From Laccaria trichodermophora (lineage: Eukaryota > Basidiomycota > Agaricomycetes > Agaricales > Hydnangiaceae), in assembly GCA_018417955.1 (NCBI GenBank), contig JACTVC010000007.1, positions 1,240,001-1,304,000 on the forward strand: DNA of 64,000 nt, given 5' to 3'. Made by a program: the position numbers and the translations under genes. Below are positions 21,068 to 32,924 of this stretch, piece after piece (position 1 is the stretch's first letter; the number at the start of each line of letters is the position of its first letter). Below the pieces are notes generated by a model. That model was not told where the DNA came from and did not search any database. It saw nothing but the letters and a program-made list of their open reading frames with translations.

Positions 21068-22002
21068 TCATTTGCTTGATTGCTGTCTCATAAACCTGGG
21101 AGATGTAGTTTTGAGGCCCCCAGATTCTGGGCACTGGATTGAAGCTGGAGTATCATTACCCATTGGGTGAGCACCTGGGTGTGTCCATCGAAATCTGGTA
21201 ATGGCATTGGGTTGGAATAAAACAATGTCCGTATGAGCCCCATGGGCTTGTTGCTCTTGAAGGACATTGACTAGGCCAATCTGATCATAAATGTAGTTGT
21301 GCAGAGCCAAGTCCATCACATATTTATGAGTGGATGATGGCTGGAAGTTAGGTTGCAAAAAACAGAGATATTTTGTTGAAGAGGTCTCTGAGAAATAAAT
21401 GTCAAAATTCATCTTTCATATATGGATAAAAATGTACTAAGCAACTATGCCTTTTACAGCATCCCTGGAGTCAGGCCAACTTGATAGGGCCTCACAAGAC
21501 AGCAAATTCAGAATATTTTTGCTTTTCTCCCTTTTCAACAGATTACAAAAACACTCTGGAAAAAGAACCACCCACAGCTGTGATGGAACATAATAGATTA
21601 GAATAGTGGCCAAGAAACAAGATATACTAACCTGATCAACAGGTCCTGCACTTGTATTGTTCCAAAATCAATGCATACAGAGCAGATGGTAATGATGTTG
21701 CAAGTTGTGCACACAGCAAAATCATCACCATCTTGACATCCACTGCACTACTGAATAATTCCTCAGTAAGATAAATAGAAGCAAATATCACAACTCACAA
21801 TCACAGGAGGTAACCGATCACCAGAGGTTGGGAAGAGTAAATTCTCATTGCTGGAGAAATTTTGAGTCTTATTCCTGCTGGAGTTCTCAGCGATCATTGA
21901 AGCTTTCTCAAGAAGAGAAATTCGGGGAGCAGTGGTGCCACAGGCATGTTTTTTTGGTGCATAGTTGACTACTTTGCTGGGTTGGAGTTTATGAGTAGAC
22001 AT
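21068..22002 (-). pseudogene. Multi-exon relic with cysteine cluster, unknown function
   Basis: Minus strand. Exon 1 (start 22,002) reads MSTHKLQPSKVVNYAPKK and SLLEKASMIAENSSRNK, ending at a GTGAGT donor near 21,800. The next exon holds a regular cysteine cluster CSGCQDGDDFAVCTTC, NIITICSVC, followed by a GTTAGT donor near 21,633. After a decayed part, 21,409-21,068 reads YVMDLALHNYIYDQIGLVNV, HTDIVLFQPNAITRFRWTHP and GAHPMGNDTPASIQCP. From memory the last motif resembles C-termini of multicopy basidiomycete proteins. No enzymatic residues can be assigned. The cluster CxxC-x8-CxxC-x5-CxxC could bind zinc. Confidence 0.45.
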
Positions 22003-22564
22003 AGAAGTGATGCAGAATTTTGATGAAAACAGGTTTGTTATATATCAAAGTCATTACATTGCCTTGTATCAAGAACACAGCCATCGTGATGTAGCCTTCC
22101 ATGCATATCCATTTTCAAACATCTATCTTTGACCTTGCTAATTCATTGACTTTGTGATGAGTTGAAATAAATTGCATTTTTCGACTAGAATAAACCAGTA
22201 GACTACAAAATAAATCTACAGAATAAGGAGAGAGGAGCAAGTAAGTATGCAACATCATACTTCCAGCCCATCCTTGTAACACTACTACCCATTGTGTTGT
22301 TGTTGCTGTGCATCATTGTCATCACAGCTGTGTGTCGTCATCAACACAGCCATGCATTGTCAACATCACAGCTTGACTTCCAAAGGTCCCAGGATGTGCA
22401 GGGTGTGAGAAGCATGTCCATTTAACTGGTATACCTATTATTATACATACAAAAAAACTAAAGGGGGGAGCATCCATTGTCGCTATAGAACCTACCCCTT
22501 GACAAACACCCATTGGGCCAGCCACCAGCTGCATATGAGGTGGTAACCATAGACATGCATTGCA

Positions 22565-23040
22565 TACAGATAGTGTTTGGAAGTTAGGTTAGTTAACTGG
22601 AAAATAACTGAGACTGACCAGACCTGACTGCAGTTAGGGTTAATCCATTTCAAAAGTAAAATAACCAGTTATTATGCAGTTAACTAACTGTTAAAAAACT
22701 GGTTATAACCAGTTGTAACTGGCCCTGATATACCCCTTCAAAATGCACCTAGGAATGTGAAAAATGCTAAAAATTGACTGAGTTATTGAAAATATCATCC
22801 AAAATAGCAGATTTTCAAGAATATCATCATAAAGTTGTCAATTCTTAACCAGATTTAGCATTCTTGGGCTCATTTTAAAGCTACAATGCATGGCAATAAT
22901 GTTTACTGCAAGGAATATGAGAAATATATGCCATTTTAATCAATTTTTTTTTTTTTCGGTCCTAACTGGTTAGTAACTGCAACTAACTGGTTTTGGTTGG
23001 TTATCTTTGGTTCAGTTAGGTATGGTACAAACTTTGATAC
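22565..23040. mobile_element. Possible hAT-like MITE rich in AACTGGTTA
   Basis: Left TAGTGTTTGG...GGTTAGTTAACTGG and right TTAGTAACTGCAACTAACTGG...CAGTTAGGTATGG segments are rich in inverted GGTTA/TAACC words around an AT-rich middle. The pattern resembles the other hAT-like MITEs here, but terminal repeats are not clean and no target duplication was found. Confidence 0.3.
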
Positions 23041-23189
23041 CTTCGAAACTCTCATTAACATTGCAGCCAGCAGCTGAGGCGCTCTTGGCTACCTAAAACA
23101 GACTATACTGAATCCAGCTTCCCAAAACACCACTCACTTACATTACACCCCCATTGTGCCAAACATCCCACTTCCTGACAATCCCACTC

Positions 23190-23325
23190 CCACTTCAGTC
23201 ACCCACTGACAACTGACTATTAGTCTTGCAAACTCCATGAATACTACAGGACTAAATGTCAGGGTGTATATCTATATTGTATATATTCTGGGGCTTATAT
23301 ATCTCCACTTTTACCTAAATATATT
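23190..23325 (+). repeat. Dispersed repeat P
   Basis: CCACTGACAACTGACTATTA, TGCAAACTCCATGAATA and GACTAAATGTCAGGGTGTAT recur at 25,275-25,390 (plus) and 45,855-45,975 (minus). Each copy leads into ATATAT-rich tandem DNA. Confidence 0.75.
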
Positions 23326-23469
23326 TTGCTCTGAAGTAGCAGGAACTTCTCCAGGAGGTGAGATAAATTTGTAAAACAAACTATTAAAGACATAAATTAA
23401 TCTAGAGTCAGAATATAACTAGCAAATGTACTGACAGCTTCTTGGAGGTAAACAAGCTACCACCAACCT

Positions 23470-25230
23470 GCAAATCCCCATCAGAATCATCTAAAGAATT
23501 GCCAGATGGTTTTAATTGCCCATGTTCACCTTTAATTGATGGAAATCCCTTTTCCATATTCTTAGACTAAAGAAATCTATCTCCATTATCAACTACTTCC
23601 AGACCATCATGACCATCTTCAGCTACAATGGATGTAAATTTCAGACCTTATAAACCCTCCATGATTGAGCTAAGGACCTTTGGATCAGTCTGTGGAGGCT
23701 TGATTGTAGCCAGATCAGAATCAAAGTCAATAAGATTAAAGTTCATGTCCTCATAACCATCTTTTTCTGTCTCTGATAGAATATTGTCAAGACCAGTGCC
23801 ATCAAGAAGATCAATGGGATCTTGAACCTGAGGATCCTCCCCATCTGGCTCCATATAAAATATCCAGTCATCCTGAGCATCCCCATTATCACTATCATTA
23901 TCTTCCAGATCAGTGACAATTTGACTAGCAGCTACATCTTTGTTAATGAGGTCCAGTGATATTATCCCTAAAAAGTACTGTGTTAAAGTGGATCATCATT
24001 GATAGTAAATTGCTACATACACTTCCCATGGATCATCTCCATGTCCTGAAGGGAGGACAATTTGCACTTCCAACAGTTGTAGCAGCAGTCAAAGGTCTCT
24101 GGGTGGTGATAGCAATAGAGGTGGGAGTGGGCATAGTTAAGTCAGCAGTAGTATCAGAACTCAGGGCATTATTTGAACCAGAATCAGTAGTAGAAATAAT
24201 TGCAGAAATAACAGAAACAGCAGGAGCAGAAACAGAAATAGCAGGGACAGCAGCAGGGATAGCAGCAGAAGCAGCAGGGACTAATGCAGAAACAGCAGTG
24301 GGAATGGCAAGAGAGTTAGCAGGAACAGCAAGAGAGGCAGCAGAAGCAGCAGATAAGGAAGTAGATGTTGAGACTTTTCATTCAGGTGGTGCAACTGAAA
24401 TGCCTTTTTGGAAGGAAGCTTTATAGTGCTTTAAATACTTCAATATCATGATTTTAATATCTGAAACTAAAAAAAAACTCATTGAGTCTGGTGTTTGACT
24501 TCTTGGCTGCTTCTGCTGCCACCTAAGGTGCAATAGGTGGTGTTTCTCCATAATTGTTGAGACCACAGAACACCAAAATCTTCATGAAGTCCAAGTATGC
24601 ATTGAATCCAAGAGCCAGGAGATGAAATCTTCCATCTTCATAGCTCTTTGGAAGATGAGGTATAGCCATCATTGTTGTTAGGCATATTTCTCATTCCCTC
24701 ACGGCCTTTCCCTGAAATGTACTATTAATATTTATATTGACCTCAACAAATAACAATTTTCATGAGTTACTGCAGAAGCAATATATATTTGTGACCCTAT
24801 ACATGGATTATTCTCAACATCTGAATGTTCTTTCAATAAGTTGAGATATGCTTTTGGGGCAGCTGCTTCCATTGAATCCATTGTCACTGCCCCTCTAAGC
24901 TACAGACAGTTCATCTTTTTTTTATACTGAGAAAGTAGATATAACTTACTGCAGCAATGCACTTTCTTATTTTTTGAATTTCAGTTATTTCTCCATTGTA
25001 GATTTTGGCCAATGAAGTGATCCTGATGACATCTTGTGGATGTTGGTGACTGAGAGTACTAGTATAATATCTGGTTCCCTTGATTCCTTGGATACCAGTG
25101 TGCTCTAGAACTGTTCCTCCCACCAGTTTGCCATAGACAAGAACAGGCAGCCCAGATGTCATAAGATTCACCATCACAGACTGCTGCAAATTCTTGCATC
25201 ATGTCAGGATTGAAGATTTGGTGGCTTCAA
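23470..25230 (-). pseudogene. Multi-exon gene relic with conserved DGRFHLLALG-type segment
   Basis: Minus strand, exons in order: 25,190-24,950 (NLMTSGLPVLVYGKLVGGT, HQHPQDVIRITSLAKIYNGE, IQKIRKCIAA); 24,905-24,740 (RGAVTMDSMEAAAPKAYLNL, GSQIYIASAVTHENCYLL); 24,700-24,533 (LTTMMAIPHLPKSYEDGRFH, LLALGFNAYLDFMKILVFCG, ETPPIAP); 24,360-24,040 (Ser/Ala-rich linker such as AASAASLAVPANSLAIPTAV); 23,945-23,475 (acidic, QIVTDLEDNDSDNGDAQDDW, two stops). The third segment matches 47,075-47,280 (GYEDGRFHLLSLGVYAQLDF), so this is a repeated gene family. I do not know its function, and several stops make it a pseudogene. Confidence 0.5.
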
Positions 25231-25429
25231 TCAAATTAAATTATATTTCAGAAATAAGTAAATAGTCTACACATTCACTTCAGTCACCCACTGCCAACTG
25301 ACTATTAGTCATGCAAACTCCATGTAAGTTACATGACTAAATGTCATGGACCATATCTATATTCTAGATATATATGGGTCCTAGAAAGCCCTGAAATCTA
25401 AAATATATTCTTGAGACATGGACCCTGAA

Positions 25430-25710
25430 ATGTCACACAAAAATTATAATGTCTGTGTCACGCCCCCAAAATATATTTTGCAAGTGAAATGCAGTAAGGA
25501 TATATTTTTGGTGAGTGGACCCTGAAATGTCACTGTCACACCTTAGAAATATATTTTTGCCCTGGCTTGGCCTTAGGATATATTTTGGGACACAGATGTG
25601 GTAAGGATATATTTTTTGGGTCTGTAGGGGTGTCAGGGGTCCTAGTTTCAGCAAAAATACTTGTGATTTTTTTGCTGTCTGGGATATATATTTTGGAAGA
25701 TTCTGCAATG
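25430..25710 (+). repeat. GGATATATTTT-rich repeat, related to 45,110-45,345
   Basis: Units such as GGACCCTGAAATGTCA, AAGGATATATTTTTGG and GGGGTGTCAGGGGTCCTAG recur. The inverse of 45,110-45,345 shows the same order, with GGACCCTGAATTGTGACTG and GGGGTGTCTGGGGTTC. Confidence 0.6.
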
Positions 25711-25829
25711 ATTTCCAGGGGTTTTGGCAGTATGTAGGTAGCAATAAGGGGCATCAATAGCATCTGTAACCTACCTGAGTAGTTGCTTGCATATTATCCA
25801 CTTTGACATTATAAATACAGTTTGCACTG

Positions 25830-26060
25830 TGAATTTCTTTAGCTGCCTAGAAACACCCCCTGAGTTGACAAAGTTCTTTGATCTTTCTCTTCTTCTCTCT
25901 CCAGTTGCACCATATCTGCATACATCTGTATTAACAGCAAGTTGACAAAGTGCCTTGGTCTTTCTCTTCTTCTCTCTCCAGTTGCACCATATCTGCATAC
26001 CCCACCCACATCTGTATTACCATCCTTCACAGACAAGAGTTCACCAAGTTCTTTGTTGTT
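25830..26060 (+). repeat. Tandem duplication, about 90 bp unit
   Basis: TGACAAAGTTCTTTGATC or TGACAAAGTGCCTTGGTC followed by TTTCTCTTCTTCTCTCCAGT and TGCACCATATCTGCATAC occurs twice in a row (25,864 and 25,942), with a diverged third start near 26,035. Confidence 0.7.
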
Positions 26061-26219
26061 TCTCTTGAGTTTTGAATGTAAATTTATGGACAATGAATTC
26101 TATTCACCATGTCATAGTATGGAGTCACACATATCTTTCCACTGAATCCTCAACCAACATCCTTTTTTCAACCATATCATGAATCCACATACATAATTTC
26201 TCAACCATATCATGAATAT

Positions 26220-26770
26220 TTTAATTAGAAGCTGAATGAGATATATCTTTACACTTTATCTTGAACAAGGATATATTTATGAGACATATATTTCAATTAT
26301 ATTCTGACCCAGGATATATTTTCAACAAGATATTGAACCAGGATAATTAACAAGATACATTCTTCAGCTATATCTTGAACAAGAATATATCTTTCAAATC
26401 TATCTTAAACCACTATATATCACCACGATATATCTTTCAAATTTATCTTAAACATGGGATATATTTTTAAGCTATATCTTGGACAAGGATATATCTTTCC
26501 ACTTTATCTTGAACAAAAATATATCTTTCAACTTTATCTTGAAGGAGGATATATTTTATCTTGAACAGGGATATATCTTTCAAATCTATATTGAACCACT
26601 ATATATCACCAAGATCTATTTTTAAGCTATATCTTGGACAAGGATATATCTTTCAACTTTATCTTGAAGGAGGATATATTACCAAGATATATTTACAAAC
26701 TATAAAATGAATCCAAACCAGTATATATTTCTTTCCAATATATCCTAAGTCAAGATATATCATCAAAATA
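26220..26770 (+). repeat. ATATATC-rich degenerate tandem array
   Basis: About fifteen degenerate copies of GGATATATCTTTCAACTTTA with TCTTGAACAA spacers, roughly 30-40 bp apart. Noncoding and very A/T-rich. Confidence 0.75.
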
Positions 26771-27115
26771 TATTTTAAATGAAAATCTGTATTTGTGATG
26801 TAAGTATAATCAAAATATATCCTATGTCAAGATATATCTTCGACATATATTTTGAAAAGTGAGTGATTGAGTGGGTTAATAGAAAATCAAGCCTGTGACT
26901 TAATCGAAACTGTGTGAAGGATACTAATGTGTAAGTAAGGATAGCCCTGGGTAAAGTCAAGATATATCTTTGAAATATATTTTGAACCAAAATCGATATT
27001 TGTGATGTAAGCATAATCAAAAGTGAGTGATTGAGTTGGTTGATAGAAAATCAAGCAAGTGACTTAATTGAAACTGAGTGAAGGATATTAATGTGTAAGT
27101 AAAGAGTGGAAGGAT
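26770..27115 (+). repeat. Tandem duplication, about 200 bp unit
   Basis: TATTTGTGATGTAAGTATAA, AAAAGTGAGTGATTGAGTGG and GAAGGATACTAATGTGTAAG occur in order at 26,788-26,945 and again at 26,996-27,105. Confidence 0.75.
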
Positions 27116-27119
27116 AGCT

Positions 27120-27450
27120 ATGGATAAAGTGGCATGGACAGGACAGGCATTCTAAACAAACAAGTCAACTTGGTGAAACAGACCATGAAAAGAACATACA
27201 AAAAGGGTATAGCAAGGTGTGTAGGTGGCAAAAGGCAAAAGGAGTGGACACAGCCTAAAACCATCAAGTCAGATTGATGAAAGAACATCATAAAAGACTT
27301 ACACAATGATGTATGGGCAGAGGCAAAATTGGGAACACAGCTACAAATGAACCAGTCAGATGTGTGAATGGACATAAATAAGGACTTAGAAAATACCAAA
27401 CAAGCAGCACAACAACCAAGTTAGATGGAAGAAAAATAAGTCCAAAAGGA
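27120..27450 (+). repeat. Degenerate tandem repeat, about 90 bp unit
   Basis: Four diverged units built on AACAAGTCAACTTGGTGAAA / ATCAAGTCAGATTGATGAAA / ACCAGTCAGATGTGTGAATG / ACCAAGTTAGATGGAAG, each followed by ACATA(A/C)AA...GACTTA. It lies just past the stop codon of the gene at 27,690 (minus). Confidence 0.5.
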
Positions 27451-27689
27451 CTTAACATGAAAGCAATGACCTAGTTAGCAACTGGACCTTGAGAATTCTT
27501 CCCTGGCCCAGCATGTTTGCCTGAAACACGAGCACGTCCAGAAGTACTAGCAAAAGGCTGAGATACTGAACGAGATGATGAGGCCATGTGAGCTGAAGAA
27601 CTAGCGAAGGGTTGAGAGACTGAACGAGATGATGAAGCTGGTGTTTTCTGGTTCTTGAGTGGGTTGAAGAAGGAGATTGGATGTTCAGC

Positions 27690-29931
27690 TCATCGAAGTT
27701 TGGTATAAAACATGTTATCGGGAAGGGAGGCAAAGGAGATGTGACGTTGGCGTTTAGTGGGAGGTTCCACTTCTGGTTGTTTCGGCAGAGGGTGGTACTC
27801 TCTTGTGGACTTATGCTTGAGTTGTTCTTCAGACAAGGCCATGGCAGTGTCATGTGATCGCTTCTTCGTGGACAACACCAGAGACGAATGGAAAGAACTG
27901 ACAGGGGAAGATGTATCACCTTTCTGATCACGCTTCTTTGTTGGGGCCGAAATGGTGCAATTGTAACGGACCCATTTAGTCGAGTCTTTGATGAAGACCA
28001 TAGGAAGACCTTCAGAGTTAATAATGACAGGGATCTCACCAAAGCAAGCTTCACTCTCTGGGATTAGTCTTTGCTCTGAAAAAACAACTCAGACAAATGT
28101 AAGTCATCAGAATGTTATCTAACTTACTGTCAGACCAGGGCTTCACCACCAAGAGCTTCTTTACAATCAGAGTTGATAGGTGCTTCCATTGAGAGCTTGT
28201 GATCTTTGTAGGTGCAAATCCTGGGCAGAAGGCTACGTCGACCATAGCAGAATCCCAACCTGTGATAACAAGTTTGAATTGGTAGGCAAGATTGGGCCAT
28301 GTGGTCCAAGGAGCCGACTTCTGTCGATCCTTTTCAGCCAAGCACGCATCTGAATACCATATCAATAACCATTAATTACTAAACAAAATAAAAGCTTACT
28401 TAAAAGATCAAGAAAGTACTGCGTGAATTGCTTCTGATGTTCCTTCGTGTAAGGTAGCAGATCGTTCTCTGAAGCCTCCACCTTCAAAGCAGATGCAAGC
28501 CTGGTCGAGGCGCAAGGCGTTGACGAGCTAGCAGTAGTCGAGGGAGCAACATTGAGCTCCTCCATCGACTGCTTGATTTGACAGTCTGCCTGCATAGCGC
28601 TGTAGCAGCAGAAGTAAGATAAAAAGCCATAACATGAAAGGGGGACAACGCACTGGACTTTGCTAACAAAGATGTCTGTCAAGGTGGCCATTGGCCACTT
28701 CTCACGATCACAGAGTGCTTGGAGGTCCTCCGAGCTCATGAAAAAGCCAGACTTCTTATGAGCCATCATGTTTCTGCTGCTGTATACTAAAATGCCAGCA
28801 ATGTCGAAAGATTTATCACGACATTTAATATTAGTGATCTAAACAGTGGTGTGTGAGTGTAATGTGATGAAGAAAAGATATCGAAGACTAACCGTGATCC
28901 CCATCCTCTGGTTTCGTCCTGCTAGCGTAAGTTTTGAACATGTTGTATCGGTTTGGAGCCCTCTTCTCCTTGCACACAAGACCCGCTTTCTCCATGGCAA
29001 ACTCTGAAGAACGGCCATAGAGATGGCCCAACCTATGAGCGACTTGCCAGACGATCTGGCCAAACATAGGATACAATGCCTTTTCCATGAGCGAAGGCTT
29101 TGTCGAAGAAAGCTCTTCAAGGCTTGGGAGCAGAGCGTCAGGCATCAATGTGAGTCCATAGCTGCTCAACACGGATGCAGCGTCCAGCTGGGAAGGTGTG
29201 AACAACACTGTCAAGTCCTTCCAGTGGGTGGATGAAGCCTGTACTTTCCCTTCTGTTTTCATGGTCGATAACAAAAGGCAAGCGGCTTTGGATTGCGTTT
29301 CTTCCTGCTCGTCATGCTCCAAGTCGCGTTCTTCTTCCTCCTTGGTGTCTGTAACCAAAGGTTTCTTGCCTTTGGAATGGTGTTCCTTCTCCTCACGCGC
29401 TTCTTCCTCCTCGCGCTGCAGGTCTGGATCTTCTTTGGCATCTTCCTCGTCAATCTTCGCGTCATCCTCCTCAGTGTCCGTAACCGACTGTCCCCTCGAT
29501 TTACGCCAGGACCTCGTCTTCTCTTCCTCGCGCCATCCCTCTTCGTAATCAGACCCACTGAGGTCACTCTCAATCATGGGATCTGGGGCTTCCCAGTCCT
29601 CTAACGGTTGGACTTTATCCTTCTTCCCTTCTTCCATATGTGGACGAAGCTCATGACGTGCACGACTGATTGCTGAGTGACGTTGCTTCTCAGCTCGAGC
29701 AAGTTCATAGTTGACGGCGTCAACATAGTCTTGGGGGTCGTGTGGGGCCGTGTAGCCCACAGGGAGCATGTGGTAAGTCTCTGTTTCGTTGTCCCACACT
29801 TCGGTATGCCTATCTGCTGTGTTTTTTCGTGGAATGAGATTCGGCACTTGCCAAACCTCAGTCTTTTTGTTTCGGAGCACAGGGAGGCATACTGGAGAGC
29901 GAATTGGAGAAGCCCTTGGTGGGTTTTTCAA
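27690..29931 (-). CDS. Intact multi-exon gene, unknown function, 659 residues
   Basis: Five exons splice in frame: 29,931-28,893; 28,786-28,654; 28,599-28,400; 28,349-28,128; 28,075-27,690. Introns are 106, 54, 50 and 52 nt with GT-AG ends; the 54-nt one also reads through in frame. The protein starts MKNPPRASPIRSPVCLPV, carries an Asp/Glu-Lys-rich region at about residues 120-220 (SGSDYEEGWREEEKTRSWRK), then a folded-looking part (LFTPSQLDAASVLSSYGLTL, QVAHRLGHLYGRSSEFAMEK, APNRYNMFKTYASRTKPED), later WDSAMVDVAFCPGFAPTKI and VRYNCTISAPTKKR, and a basic end with PPTKRQRHISF. There are no stops or frameshifts, and CpG is retained unlike its surroundings. The PPTKRQR motif could be a nuclear signal. 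No domain is recognised; it may be a host gene or a young multicopy element gene. Confidence 0.75.
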
Positions 29932-30359
29932 ATACGTCGCAGAGGAAGGAAGTTGGTTGCAGTGGGTGTGAGCTGGTTAAGTACTTGGTGGATGTGACCA
30001 CATGCCACACTGCTTGGTCTGGATGCAATCAAGCCTTGGATATTGGTATCTGATGCTAGAGCTGTGCGTGCATAGTAATCATCGAGACTAAATTACGGAT
30101 TGAGCCTGTTATAGACTCGGTCAACCGATGGACGTACAGTTTGTGTTTTGAGTGCCATTCACGTGGCATAAGGCGACCTTGAACAACGCATCAGGAGATG
30201 GAGGTGGCAGGAAATGGAGGCAGCAGGAAATGGAGGTGCTAGGAAATTCCCGCTAAGGCCCTAGGTTGCACAAGAAAGCAAGTTAGCGCTGGCGGAGGAC
30301 AAACCCCTGAGCTGCTGCGAATGTCTCTCTAGTTCTGTGTATATAATTTATTCTATACT

Positions 30360-30900
30360 AATCTATGCTATTTTCGAGCACGGCGATGGCCTGCTCAGTT
30401 GAAGTGGAAAGTCAGAGCTCAGTGTGATGAGCAGAGTGACACTAAATCGTTTTCTTCTCAGTAAGTAACGCAACTGCAAAATCAAGCACATACCTCCCAA
30501 AGAAATAGGAAGCATGTGCCCTTCAATTTGCAATTCAGGTTCATCTGGTGGGTGCAATAGTCAGTGAAGTGTATGGTAGTTTCATGAAAACGACATACCT
30601 CCACCAAGATATTTGCTACAGGTTTGTGCCTTATCGGTGTGTTTGCTTGCGTAGACGGCGATTGATTGTCGCGATGATGAAATTTGGGGGTGACCTGGTG
30701 CGCGCAATCAGTTATAACATAGTTTCAGAGAAACGAGAGAAAGGATGTACCTACAAGTAGACTGTGCATACTCCAGGTTGCCAGATTATCGATGTTGCTC
30801 ATCGATCAGATTGCTTGCGTAGATGGCAGTCGTTGGTTGTGCTGAAAGGACTCATCAGTCATTGATCAGCGAACTACAGTCTGGCTGCAAGACATACAAA
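30360..30900 (-). other. Upstream region with exon-like segments
   Basis: On the minus strand an exon-like MHPPDEPELQIEGHMLPI ends at GGTATGTGC (about 30,496). A similar GGTGGAGGTATGT donor lies at about 30,600, and CTACGCAAGCAA repeats twice (30,650 and 30,815). These may be 5' exons or untranslated leaders of the gene starting at 29,931, but the frames do not join convincingly. Confidence 0.25.
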
Positions 30901-31046
30901 TGATTTGACTAAAAGTCAAGACAGTCGAGCCAACAACTCAAAGTCTGCTGGCAACCATAGGACGAGATGCTTGGTGGGTGAGCGCTTGAGAAGAAGTTGA
31001 ACGAACCTTAATCTACCTTTTGAGGTTGATTAAACGTGTTTCGCAG

Positions 31047-31556
31047 CAGTGACATTCACCAAGGTAATCACAAATCCGGACATTTTTTGGGCCACATTTT
31101 CAGGGCAGTGACATTCAGGATGTTAAATACAAGTCCAGATGTTTTTTCGGCTGCATTTTCGGGTGCTTGAAGTTCTAAATTTCGGACATTGGAGTATTCC
31201 ATGGGGTTGTCTGGTCTCTGTCAAAATTACACCTGAAATTTCAGACATTGGTGCACTAATACAAATCCGGATGTTTTTTTCACCACATTTTCAGAGCAGT
31301 GACATTCACCAAGTTAATCACAAATCCGGACATTTTTTCGGCCACATTTTTGGGGCAATGACATTCAGGATGTTAAATACAAGTCCAGATGTTTTTTCAG
31401 CCGCATTTTTGGGTGCTTGAAGTTCTAAATTTCGGACATTGGAGCATTCCATGGGGGTTGTCTGGCCCCTGTCAAAGTTACATCCAAAATTTCAGACACT
31501 GTTGCACTAATACAAATCCGGATGTTTTTTCAGCCGCATTTTCGGAGCAGTGATAA
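31047..31556 (+). repeat. Two-copy tandem repeat of about 255 bp with internal subunits
   Basis: GTGACATTCACCAAGGTAAT to GGAGCAGTGA-like sequence occurs twice (31,047-31,300 and 31,302-31,556). Each copy contains four or five AAATCCGGACATTTTTTCGG / CCACATTTTCAGGGCAGTGA subunits. No coding potential. Confidence 0.8.
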
Positions 31557-31744
31557 AGCTGGGATAAAGCCTATTTAAACTCATTTTCAATAGATGGTTT
31601 GGACTATCCAGCCTCAATTTGAACTCTAATATCTCAGAAAAAACCTGGAGAACCACCCCACAAAAAATGGCACCCAATGGACCAGTATTGCAGCCTGCAG
31701 AAATAATTTATATATTTTGGAAAAGGACCCCAGACACCCTGTGA

Positions 31745-31960
31745 CAGCTTTGGTATGATGGTATAACATGACACAGTATGGTATGGTAACTTGGTATCAG
31801 TATACATGGTATTGGTATAAGTGGGGTATGGTATGGGTTTTCCATTCCATGGTATCATGGTCTTGGTATGGAGCTCATATACCACCCCAGAATGGGTACC
31901 CTCAAGGTACCCTAAATCAAGGAATTGATGTACCTTATAGGTACTCAAAAATGGGTGTGA
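31745..31960. repeat. GGTATGGTAT-rich inverted region
   Basis: A run of GGTAT/ATACC words (TATGGTATGGTAACTTGGTA on the left, GGTACCCTCAAGGTACCC on the right) can fold into extended hairpins. It could be a decayed MITE. No terminal motif is certain. Confidence 0.4.
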
Positions 31961-32059
31961 CTGATGTGCTAACATGCAGCTTTACCCACAGTGCTAAGCT
32001 CACAAGCATCCTTGAGACACTCCACACAGTGGAAAGCTTGCATCTTGTCACACACAGTA

Positions 32060-32920
32060 TGTGGATACCATGATTATTTCTTATTCCTCACTAAATGAAT
32101 TCATAGATGACTTAGTCATCATCATGATGGAACCGCTATGAAGCAACCAAGAGATAGAATTCAAACTCTGTGCTCTTGGTCAAACCCCAAATTTTGGGGG
32201 ACACCCTCTGGGAACAAATCAAGATGACTTTTTGCAAAATATCAGGGTTAAGGGATGTCATGGAGGGCAATCTAAATTTGATGTAAGGAGGGCTTGTATG
32301 AAGTCTTTTCTCTTATGCTGGGAATTGAATTATATTTCTCCAATCTCAGAGGGACCATTTTGTTTTGGGTAGGTGATTGTAGACACTGTTTGAATTTTTA
32401 TCAGCCTGTCTCAGATTGAATGATCCAGTTTCGTCAATCACAAACCAACACCTTGATTCATCAAGTTTCTGGTATTACCTTGGCTGATTTTACTCTTTAG
32501 GAAAGGATATCATCCAATAAAACATCAGCAAGTCTATTGAATTGGTAAAGTGAGATAAAGTTTTCCAATAATGGGTTATAGAATCTACTTCACAAAGCAT
32601 CATAGTCTCAGAGCCATCACCCACTTCTCCAGTGAGGCTCCTTCTCACATCTCAACTGGGAAATGTGGTGATCCTGACAATACTTACGATGAGCACTGTC
32701 ATGCCCCATGCATCCAACAAAGCAAGGAGATGGGGGTCATCTACATATAGAAAATTCAGCAGATGAACCAAGACCTAAAGTTGCATGGACTTCAGCGACT
32801 CAAGATTTGAGTGCCAGCAACTTGTAATCGACCCTCACTCACCACACATGATCTGTCATCCTAAGTTTCATGATTCATCAGGAGGGTGTCCTCTATCTTC
32901 GTGAGTTCTCCATCATCATC
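32060..32920. other. No gene recognised
   Basis: Stops in all frames. A short inverted repeat (CCAAGAG...CTCTTGG, 32,148-32,180) encloses a B-box-like AGAATTCAAACTC on the minus strand, too little for a tRNA call. Confidence 0.35.
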
Positions 32921-32924
32921 CTTC

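Noticed and set aside
23956..24426. Alanine-rich plus-strand frame of 156 codons
   Set aside because: A GCA-repeat region; the minus strand gives a Ser/Ala-rich linker in line with coding exons on both sides.
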